Of a stretch of 64,000 nt of DNA, positions 38,585 to 48,800 are shown one piece after another (the stretch's first letter is position 1; each line of letters starts with the position of its first letter). Below the pieces are notes generated by a model that was not told the DNA's origin, did no database searches, and saw nothing but the letters and a program-made list of their open reading frames with translations. Source of the DNA: Galaxea fascicularis (Eukaryota > Cnidaria > Anthozoa > Scleractinia > Euphylliidae); NCBI GenBank assembly GCA_948470475.1, contig OX419337.1, forward strand, positions 35,351,470 through 35,415,469, read 5' to 3'. Both the position numbers and the translations under genes were made by a program.

Positions 38585-38795
38585 AATTCATTTCACAGGG
38601 GAGGTTTTGTTCCCTAAAATTTCGAGCAATTAAAATTTCAGCTGAGCCGAACAGATCAACTAGCTAAGGTATTTAAAAATGCCTTTTTAAACCTTTAGGT
38701 TGATTTGGCATGTTGGGTGCCCCTGATACGTGTGGTACATGTTGACTAAGCCCGTTATTGCTTATGACTATCTCTCACATGTACCTATTTTTCAA

Positions 38796-38925
38796 CATTT
38801 AGCATACACTGGAACTCAGTGCAATCTGTGTGATGACAGATAACGTTCAACGTATACGCGATCTGGTTGCAAAGAGAGGCCGTGTAAATGCCTTACAAGC
38901 CTTCCTAAGAGAATTGCCACCGTGA
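38796..38925 (+). CDS. Orphan terminal exon, CARD/death-fold-like, upstream exons not found
   Basis: After a good acceptor (TTTTTCAACATTTAG) a frame of about 40 codons runs to TGA at about 38925. It has strongly coding-like content: ICVMTDNVQRIRDLV and KRGRVNALQAFLRELPP. A polyadenylation signal AATAAA follows at about 38943. Spacing of Val/Ile/Leu resembles helices 5-6 of caspase-recruitment domains (compare VRKILDLV...LL in NOD1); this is a weak, remembered similarity. An in-frame TAG precedes the acceptor, so upstream coding must come from another exon, presumably left of the transposon, whose right end is only 70 bp away. It may belong to a gene interrupted by the element or be a relic. 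Confidence 0.35.
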
Positions 38926-39280
38926 CCATCTGGATATAACGTCAATAAAGGTCACCGACGACGTAATCTGTAAGACCCACTGGATATAGGGTGTACATTT
39001 TTTATTGCAATTTTGAAATAATGAACCTTGGGAAAATTTTGTTACAAAAAATACATAAGAGACTGCGGGCAAAGAACTATCTTGTTGAAACTTGGTCAAA
39101 TATTGGTCAAATCAGCATAAAATTATATGGAACCACTTAATCCAGAAAACATGAAAGATGTTCTAACTTAATGTAACTCCAGACGCAAGAGTGATTTTAT
39201 AGTCACTAGAAATATAGCAGACAACAGAAACTAAACTTAAATCCCACAATTATTCAGTTTACAAGCTCTCAATGTCAGTA

Positions 39281-39306
39281 GCTTCATAGCTCACTTGGTT
39301 AGAGCA

Positions 39307-39340
<34 letters not shown>

Positions 39341-39475
39341 CCGTTGAAGTCCTGATTTTTTTATTCAGTCTTCTTTACGCAATTGAGTGGATATAATTGC
39401 GTTCACAACATGAGAAGATAATCCTTCAGTTCAAAAACTAAACATTTAGCTGTAATGATTCATGAAGCTAAATAA
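39281..39475 (+). mobile_element. tRNA-Thr-like repeat with conserved 3' body, plus-strand copy
   Basis: The head (39281-39351) folds as a near tRNA: acceptor GCTTCA/TGAAGT, D arm GCTCACTTGGTTAGAGC, anticodon loop CCGGTAT (anticodon GGT, Thr, but C instead of T at position 33), T arm CGGGTTCAAACCCCG. A body 'cttctttacgcaattgagtggatataattgcgttcacaac' follows and recurs in the copy at 54940-55097. The shared body and missing T33 argue for a SINE-like repeat over a working tRNA gene. Confidence 0.65.
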
Positions 39476-39661
39476 CTATTTTTTTTTTCAGTAATAAACG
39501 GTGTGCTCTTGATTTCGATTGATTTAGTCCATGTTCAGTGAGATTATTAAACCTATTAAGGTTCATTATTTGCTAATTATAAGAACGTATTCATCATGAT
39601 TTCTCAACAGGGGGCGGGGGGGGGGGGGCAGGAAGGGAGTGGGTAGTTCCGTCTCTCTCCC

Positions 39662-39891
39662 CTACCCCCGATGCCAATTAACCCAAAAGGACCCTCTCTG
39701 CTCAAAAGTCTTTCCAATAATGCCTGTTTGTTCGAGTTCTTTTTTGGGGGCTGCTGACTTCAATGCGTTAAGAAGTTGGAGTCGCTCTTTCGAATGTTTA
39801 GCTTTGAGCTCTTCCACCAGTCGTTTAATTTCCGCAGCGAAATCTTCCACAGTCTTGTTCATTTCTCTTCTAGTGTCATGCCAAGAGTCAC
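39662..39891 (-). CDS. Channel gene last exon: cytoplasmic helical tail
   Basis: 76 codons to TAG after acceptor CTTCAG|GTGACTC; a T carried over from 41313 completes the first codon (TGT, Cys). The segment MNKTVEDFAAEIKRLVEELK continues as a Leu/Lys/Glu helix likely to form a coiled coil. The last residues are Trp/Arg-rich. It could mediate subunit assembly or cytoplasmic binding; no known motif was recognised. Confidence 0.85.
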
Positions 39892-42800
39892 CTGAAGAGA
39901 AGCATGAAAAGTCACGAGTTAAGCGTTATTGAACAAACAACAACGAACCATGAAAATTTGTGGGAATTGACAATGAAAGAAAGCTAAGAGAGGTAGGAAA
40001 GAATAAACACATAAACCAGTTAGTCCACTAACGGGTTCAGGGGCATCTTGTCGTGAGAGGGGGGGGGGGGGGGGTCATCAGGCCTCTGTCTACTAATTAT
40101 TCACATTTAATTCTAATTTTCAACCACCTTTATATCCAATATTTTTTATTCCTCCAAAGCACTTCAAAAGTCACCAAAAAATTCAAAAACAATTGCTGAA
40201 ACTCGGACTCCAACCTAATGGAGCCATTTTTCGATTGAATGAAATAAAATAAAAGCGAGATTTTGGAGGAAAGGTTAGCTGAAATCTACGAAAAACAAGG
40301 TATTTAAGCGGAATGCCCCCTTGATACATAAAGTATGGCTTTATCCTAAAATGGTTTGTTTGATACACCTTTGTATTACGGTATTCTTGTGAGATAGCTC
40401 GTTTTTTGATGTCTTCAATTTTGCTCAAAGGAACTTAGCAACTATAGCCTGTGTTCATCCGCCTTCTCCCCTCAAAAAAATCGGGGAGAGAGACGGATGT
40501 ACATAGGCTAGGCGAACTACTAACCTAATTAATTTGAGTGAGTATGTTGTGAAAGATAAATGGCGACAATAGACAAGTTGCCTGACTTTGGGAAGAGGGG
40601 TGAGCCCCGGGGTGGGAGGGGGGGGGGAATACTCCGGATTTCAAGTGACGGCAAGAGCCATGACGGGGATGCTGGAAGGATTTTTTGGGGGGTGGGTTAC
40701 TTGGAAAGTATTTTTGTGTGTGGCTTGGGGGATGGTAACTGCATAGTTCTGCAAATAAAGTACAATCCTTTCTGGATATTTTTAAGACTCGGAGATTCAT
40801 CATGGAAATTTGGGGTTTAATTTTTGGTCCAGGGATATTTTTGGGTTTGATTTTTTCCCCCTTCGGTCATCTCCGCCACTTGAAATCCGGAGAACCATTG
40901 CCACATCACGGCGATTGTTGCTCTAAACAGACGCTCGAACCTTGTTTCTTGGAAACATAAATCAGAATACGGCATATTATGGGATATACCTCGATCCCAG
41001 ATCGCAAAACTTTGATTTCCATATGATCGCACGATCGCAATTGATCGCAGACGATCACAGACGATCGCGGAAGATAGAACATGGCTCTATCTTCTGCGAT
41101 CGTCTGTGATCACGATCACAGGATCGCAAACGATCGCAGACGCTCGCAGACCGTTTTGCCATCTGCGATCTGCGATCCGCGATCGTCTGCGATCATATAG
41201 AAACCAGGTTTAAAAATCACCGAGAGATGACAGAGATCATTGGTCCGCAAGACAGTTATCAAAACTATATCAATCGGCACTGAGATGGACAAAGATGTGT
41301 TTTGTCACTCACATTCTGGTTGCACCCTTCGTCGTCTTTTCAGTCTTTTTGTTAACTCCCACAACGCTCCTAAAACGATAAGGGCGACTAACACAAGAGA
41401 AAAGACAAGCACTGTCATTTTGAAGAAGGGAGATTCGCTGTCGAGCAAACCTGTTGATCTCTCTACAGCCAGAGGTATGGGCGATTCCTGAAAAATAATT
41501 TAGATTACATTGATTAGTAGTGGTTTTTAATTGGCGTTCAAAAGTAACAAGTGTTATTACTCGGGCTTCCTGTGAAAGGCCCGAGTCTAACAATGCCCTC
41601 CGTTCTTCTTCGTCGTCGTGTACCATCTGCAAACCTCACTTCCGGCGTTTCTGCGCAAGCGCTAACAAAGAATAGCAACAACGAACAACGTACAAGAACG
41701 TTGCCATGCTAGATTATAAAGAAGCCACCACGTTGAGCCACGTATCAAAGCGAAAATGCAAGTAACTTCTTTATTTTTATGACTATTATGATTGTTTCAT
41801 ATATTTTGTATACTGTACTGAGTAGATTATCAGCTCTATCAAGAATACTTCACAAATTATGTGTATAGATAAGCTGGAAGCCACTCGTTGGGCACAACGG
41901 CCACGTGATAGCGGGCACTGCCCTTCAGTAAAATCCACCAAAGTTTGAGCCCGAGCATTTGCAGTCCTTGACAACCCATCTGGGGGCTGTTTCTCGAAGC
42001 TCCCGGTAATTACCGGGCCCGTTAAGCAGTTTTGTTTTTCATTCCATATGGGAGTTTCAAAATTTTTGAAAATCATACAGTAAAGTTATCAGCTAAAGAA
42101 ACAAAATGGACTTCATTAGAAGTCAGATCAGTCCCTAATTTTATTGAGATTTTGAGTTCAAAATATGGTTTGTGGGCCCGTTAAGTTACCGGGACTTTCG
42201 AGAAACGGGCCCCTGGACACATAAATTTGTGAGGTATTCTTGTCACTCCAAGCCACATCTCACAAGCTTCACGTTAACAGCTCTATCAATTCTTCTAAGT
42301 ATTGCTCTAGTTTTATGTGTAATATAATCTTGTACCTTCGCATGTTGTCCATGAATGTGTTACTCAACAAAAGCAATGTTAACTGAATGTTCTTGAAAAA
42401 TGCGATGCATTAGAGACGGCAATGCAATTATCTGTACGTGATCAACATGATTTCGTAGTGAAAATAAAATGAAGTGAATTCAGGTCTCGTTTCAGGGGCA
42501 CCCAACGAGTCAAATCAAACAAAAGCTGTAAAAAGGCATTTTTAAGTACCCTATGGTGTTAGCTAGACGAATTTGATCTGTTCCGGGATTCCTTAGCTGA
42601 AATTTTAATTGGGAACAATATCTTCCTTTGAGAAATTACCAGCTAAAGTGAACTGTCCACGAACGTTCTAGGGAACTATTTGCGTTTCGAAAATGCTAGC
42701 TGACGTTTTGACTGACAACAGCAAATATGACCCTTCCGAAAACGTCTGGGGCTATTATTTCGCCATGGTGAATCTTTTAGGCAACGTTTCAGTTACGAAA

Positions 42801-45800
42801 ATCCGACTGTACTCTTTTATCGTCGCCGAAAGCCTACGGCGAACTACCTTCCACCGAACAGATATCTACTGAAACTTGTCGTTGGGTGCGCCTGTCTTTT
42901 CGCTAAGTTTGTGTATCTATGAGAATCAGTGAAGTAGTAAATTGCATTTTACGAAATTAAGCATTCATTTGCCACTTGGAAGGCCGAGTGAAGGCCAATA
43001 TGGCCTATAGTTCGTGTTTATTTTGGACTTGACTTGGCGACTTTCCTGGCTCACGCGCGTTTACAGACACTTAGTACTGACTTCATACATAATTGCATCG
43101 AATTCTGAATGGCTCATTGTACTGTTTGAGTTGGCTGTGATTGGTTATTGCTTTAGATTGTGTTTTAAGAAACTCAACTGAAAACCGCTTTAAAGGGCCT
43201 GTTGCACTCTTCTGCGCATGTGCGGGGATTTGATTTCTGTTCCGACGGAACAGTTTTCAAAGTTGGTTTATGTGAGGAACATCCTTTTCTATCGACCTTG
43301 TGAGACTTGTATGAATTATAATAACAGCATTTGATACCTATTTGTTCATTCGTGGAGGATTATAGCAGGATATTTTGTATTTTTGTGGAAACATCGAAGA
43401 GAAATTTGATGTCTTCGAGAGGAGAGACACGAAGCGGCGCAGGAAAAAAGCTTCTTTTCGCCCCGTTGTCGTTTTGTTTCCTTAGAAAAGCAAAAAAAGC
43501 GAAGAAAATATGGGAGGCAGAAATTTGAAAGGTATATATAAATAAAGATGTCACTAAGTCGTACGATTTCTATTGGTTCACAGCGTTCCGGTGTCAATCA
43601 AAAGCATACATGCGAATTATCGTGACACAGGCCCTTTAAATATGTCAAGCTCGTCTACACAGACAAACTCGTTACCAGATCTCTCTTCTTTCCTGAGAAG
43701 AACCTGTACTTGAGTGCTGCAAGTCTATTTTGGGAAACACTTCAAGTACCTGGGATTGTGACATTTTGTAATGTCTACGTAGCTGGCCAAGGAGCGAAAA
43801 TGTAATTATAACGGAGGAGAGGAAACAACAACAACTAAAAAAGGGGTCGCGGTGGCTTGGGATGGAAAGGTGGTCGTCTGTATAGGCGAGGTCCCAATTG
43901 TATTGATTTCACTTGAAAATCTTGGGGTTTTTTTTCAGCAGAAAAATGATCGCTTACGGGAGGTGGTCGCAAAGGAAATTCTCATGTGTATGGACGAAAG
44001 CTCATTTTATACAAAGGCTTACCCTTTGTTTCGTAGTTTATGTATACTATGCACTAGCGAAATAGCGATTTACATTAGCAGCATCGGCAACCACAGCAAT
44101 ATGAAGTAATACTCTTATGTCGCGTGCTGCGATTGATTAGTAACAAACCCTGAATACAAATTAAACAGCCACAGGAAACGCATGTACACTTTGCGTTCCT
44201 ATTTTCCATTTTCCTCACCTCCACTGAGTCGACATGGTTTTCTATGGCCTGAAAGATTTCCACTCTGTGGCTTTGCATGTATCGTCCGACGCACTTGCTC
44301 AGTTTTTTTGATTCGCCTCCTAAAACAACTCCATAAGTAGTGGAGTAATCGTAGATTTTCATAACTCGAAGTGAAGGTTTCTCGAACAGGTTCTTCCTAC
44401 TTCCAAGAACATAAGTGTCTATTAGAGCTCCAGCGACGTCACCATTTAGCAATGCTTCGGAAATCTCATCGTAAGTTGTGTACTGCTTGTCTAAATGAGT
44501 AAAAATAGGAGAAAAAGATTCACAACATGGATGACACGATAAATACGCTGTTACACCAGGCGGCAATTGTTCGCGCAGCTTGTCTCACAGTTTTATTGCG
44601 ACGCAAGTTTCATGCAAAACTGCCCAGTGTAAGACAGACTTGTAAGGTGTTCCATGTTGTTCTGAACTAAGATATGGGTACTGAATGAATTAATACAGTT
44701 TAATAAAGAATTGATAAAGTTTAATAAACTTACCAGGATTAACTCGCGCATTCCGTCTTAGTCCAAATCGATATTCAAATGAATCTTGAATAGCAGCAGT
44801 CTTGAAAGAAAATGAATAAAAATCGCTAAATTTATCGTGTTTTCACATGCATGACGTCACGGCGGCCATGTCAGTGTCCCAAATTAACCCTTTGGGAATT
44901 GCATTCTACTTTTATGCAAATAGCTTTTTTTGTTTCAGTAAACCAATATGGCTGAAAGTCACGTGAGCAAAAACGCTCTTTAGCAAGAAATTACTAAGTT
45001 GTTTTGCATGAGTTTTTATGTCAAAAACAGGGGTAAATTTCGCTAGTGTACAGATCACACTCAAAAGAATAACAACATACAACCAGAAGAAGCAGGAAGT
45101 CGAGGGAATAAATAAAGAAATAGGAAAATGAGCTAAACACAAATTGGCATTCCGTCAAAATCGCTCTGAAGTTAATGATCTTAAACCAAATGTCATCGTA
45201 AAATCAAGCCAATGAAATGGTGAGACCTCTTAATTAGATAATAATCCATATTAATATACACAACAAGACAAAAACTTTCAAACGTTGATAACTTAAATGA
45301 CAAGTTATTAAAGTATCTTCAAAATTCCTTACGCACGATTGAGGGCCCGCGGGATTCGAGAGATTAAGATGACTATGACAATTGATGTTCAAAAAGACAA
45401 AAGGCGAATCTTAATCATTGACAATCACTGAAAATGTTAATACCTTACTCCCGTACAGTTTGAAATCTACATCTAACGACTGTGAAACCAAGGACAGCGT
45501 TACTGTAGCAACGAACCCGCTTTGAATCACAAGGCCTGTTACAATCCAGGCAACAGTGAACAGGCGAGCCGCTGGAGTAACTGCATACTTGTCACCGTAT
45601 CTGCAAGAATGAGTATGAGAAATCGTTAAGAGGACCAGTTAATTGGTCTCTAGATGAAAAGCGGGGACGCTGTGTCGCGGAAAAAAAGAATTAAAACGAA
45701 AGTTTGATTGCATCGACTCAGTTGATGAGATGAAGAAAGTTGGCCACAGTATCAAGATTGGAGAGCGTCATCGTCAGCTTCTTTTTAACCGTTTGGAAAA

Positions 45801-48800
45801 GTTGTTAAAATATCAAGCAAGTTCATCTTGAGTGGTCCTGTCCTTAATTCTCGCGACCACTTTGTTTTATAAAGCGTTGATATTACAAGGAGAAATTTAG
45901 TTTTAATTCGTTCCACATGAAAACCGAATGCCTGAAACTGTTACGCGGTTACCGTAACTAACACTAAGAACATTCCAAATCAGACGAATCAAGGCGTCGA
46001 TAGTTGGCCGTTTGGAAAAACCAGGGTTGTTGATCTGCCCACGATAATGGGAACACTATTCGAAATTTTGGTATTGTACCCATATTTAAGACCGAATTGA
46101 GTAGGCGCGATATAAAAAAAAATTGGCGATAAAATATGCTCGCATATTTGTCCGCGGACATTATCTGTTCCGAGAAGCGAACAGTTTACCGAGAGCAAAG
46201 CTCGAGGAAAGTGAGGAACTGATAATGTCCAAGGACAATTAAATATCCGAGCATGTTTTTAAAGTCAAATGGAGGCTATTCTCTTTATTATTCTTCAAAT
46301 ATTTTTTTCGCAACACGCACTTGGGGAATGTCGCCGTATCTTTTCCGGTTTTGGCTGGGGCATATACAGACACGTGATGCGTTTAGACCAATCGTGTGCG
46401 AGCGAAAATATTTGATGCATGAATTATAATGTAAAATGGAAAAACACTGAATCAAAAGGCCATGAAGGAGAAATATAGAGCACCGTGTGTCTACACTTTA
46501 GCAGAAGTTAACTAGTAGGACTAATTCATCACATATACCTTTGAATGGAAAACGATTCATGCCAAATCTATGGCCTTCCTGTATTCATCACTTACCCAAC
46601 TGTTGTCATGGTTATGAAAGCCCACCAGAACCCCTCTCCAGGCCCCCGTGTAACAGAGAGTGAGAACTGGTTTTGATTTGTTTTCCAGTCCTAAGAAAAC
46701 GTAAACAGTTAAAATACGAATCTTTATCTGCTTCCTCCTTAAATAAAACGGTTTTCAACCGAACGTTGTGTCGAAAATAGTTCGCGTTTGCGTTGGTTTT
46801 CCTTTGCCTCACTTCGTGAACGGTTGACAAATTTCAGCCAATGAGAAGCAAGATCAAATTCAATCGCGACTTGCACGCGGGCATTACTAAGCGTTTGGTT
46901 TTGGTGACCGGGTACTTAATGAAGAATTCTTATTATGAACACTATCGGCCGTAAAGAGGGATTTGGCTGAACTCCGTCAAAAACGTACCGCAATCCAGAT
47001 AAGGAATCCAGCTAGTATTGATGTCACAAATACGAGCAGTGCAGCGGGCCAGCAGCTCACTAAGGTGTTATTTAGTGCTGAAGCTGGTGTCTCCCCCGTA
47101 CCAGTGTTGACGATATAAGCTACGCCTGGTGTCTGCACAAGAGGCCAGTAACCAAAGTCTTCGCCAAACCTGAGAGGCGAATAAAAGACGGGAGTGATCG
47201 TGAAAGAAACGAGAAATGAGAACCACAGACCCTTTTCATAAATGGCGATGTACATCCTAAGTTTCACATTCATGTGAAAAATCCTTTGTCTAGAAACATA
47301 AGTACGAGGCTAAGGATGTACAAAGTGTTGTTATTCACATTTAGGCGCCATTTACGCAAAGGGTGTATGACGTTGCTATTGGGTCAAAAGATGGGTCCAA
47401 CGCGTGTTGAAAGAAGCTATCCATGATGTTTGACTGGCTACCGTGTGTGGTGAAACGTTTCCAAACAAAGCGTGATAAGGACAAAGAACTCCAAAATTCT
47501 CACTGTAGTTTCAAAGAATAAACAAATTTTATATCTCAGCCTTGGGCTATTAGTCAGATAAGGTGCAAGATTAATTTAACATATGGTACATTCCAGTTGT
47601 AAAACTTTGTTTAACATATGACATATTCCAGTTATAAAACCAAAGCCCGTTGCAGACCCTCGCATTTCGTTGGCCAACAACCAATATTCAACATTTTTGG
47701 ATCCAATATGCTGGATCGATGCGTTTGAACACTTTGGGTATTGTTAGGAGAGTTTAGCATTAACGTCGTTGAATGTTGTAATTTGAACAGCCAATACAAT
47801 GTTCAAATGCACCCAACATGTTGGGCCAATAATGATACACGTAATTGACCAACAATGATGGGAGCACTTGCACGAACCTTGGAACAAAAACAAAACAAAA
47901 ATTACTAACACACCTCTCCTGACCAGTATAACCAGAAATAGGAAACGTAAAGTCTGTTTTATGAGAGATGCTGGCTCTCAATACCGAATCACTAGACTTT
48001 TTTGAGGGCTGTCCATCGCCGTCTACTTTGAAGTCAACAACAGTCTTTCCATGGCTCTTGCACGTTTGGCAACACATGACTGCCATGTCGTGTAGAATGC
48101 CTGGTATTATTCCTCCAGGGTGGGGTGCGTCTGCGTTGCTCAAGTTGCTGATGTAAGGCGGTAACTTACGCCAGTTTGTTCGATGTTGCTTTTCGCAGCG
48201 GCAGGTTTCTTTGTAAACACCACAAGTAAAAAAAACAAAAAAACAAAACAATTTAATAACCAAAGATGAACAGAGGAAATGTAATCTTCCAGGATATAAA
48301 AAGGTGCCCGGATTTGCCAATTAAGCCGGTTCACAATGCTCATTTACAACCTGAACCTAGCAAATAACACAGGAGTTGTACAAGTCTCCTTGCAGCTAAG
48401 CTAGTCTCTGTGGCTAAGTGATTGAAGCACCTAAACGATTACAAAGCTTAAGGAAGGTCGCATGGACTTAGAATTTACTTCTTCCAATCGTGATGCACGC
48501 GACATGTTCCAGCGTTATTTCCTTTGCATTGCAACTTTTACATAGCAGAGGAAATTGATTAACAGGCAACGACGAAAACGCCATCCTAATTTCCCTTGTG
48601 TCCTAGTTCCTGACGTGCCACTGGCGTGCAAATGGCCCACACTATTGCGCGCTGACTCATGCAACTCTCATCAGGGCATATCTCGCGGAAACCGAAATGT
48701 CTGTAATATGCACAGCTATCATTATGCCGGCTCAATAAAAAATCTCTCGTCCAGCGACGATATCGATACCATAGTAGCTGTTGCAGTCTTAAGAAGTCGG

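Larger units (their letters stand above)
29267..38725 (+). mobile_element. 9459 bp DNA transposon, apparently complete, tnp2/Plavaka-like
   Basis: The left end CAGGGGCACCCATGCCAACAAG and right end ...GGCATGTTGGGTGCCCCTG form a terminal inverted repeat (CAGGGGCACCCA exact). Flanks are ATACGT at 29261-29266 and ATACGT at 38726-38731, a perfect 6 bp target duplication. Subterminal arrays of a palindromic 10-mer lie at 29566-29966 and 38396-38584. The inside holds a 13-exon transposase gene on the plus strand (31897-37621) and a small divergent gene on the minus strand (30504-31470), with a shared promoter between. The termini, minus the middle, match the 402 bp element at 42493-42894. I infer the superfamily (CACTA-related, tnp2) from transposase motifs; a 6 bp duplication and CAGGGG ends are not the classic CACTA pattern, so the exact family is open. 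Confidence 0.9.

Noticed and set aside
39281..39351. A functional tRNA-Thr gene.
   Set aside because: C replaces the near-invariant T33, the anticodon stem has a mismatch, and the same head-plus-body occurs elsewhere as a repeat.
43852..44109. Plus-strand frame of 85 codons beginning MAWDGKVVVCIGEVP.
   Set aside because: No homology, no splice context, and it contains a dispersed CGCTTACGGGAGGTGGTCGC motif; it partly overlaps the intron next to the S2 exon.
44491..44566. Upstream extension of the S2 exon (PPGVTAYLSCHPCCESF...).
   Set aside because: The phase of the preceding exon (one base left at 44734) does not fit a start there. The acceptor TTTTTACTCATTTAG|AC at 44490 restores frame and iGluR-like spacing.
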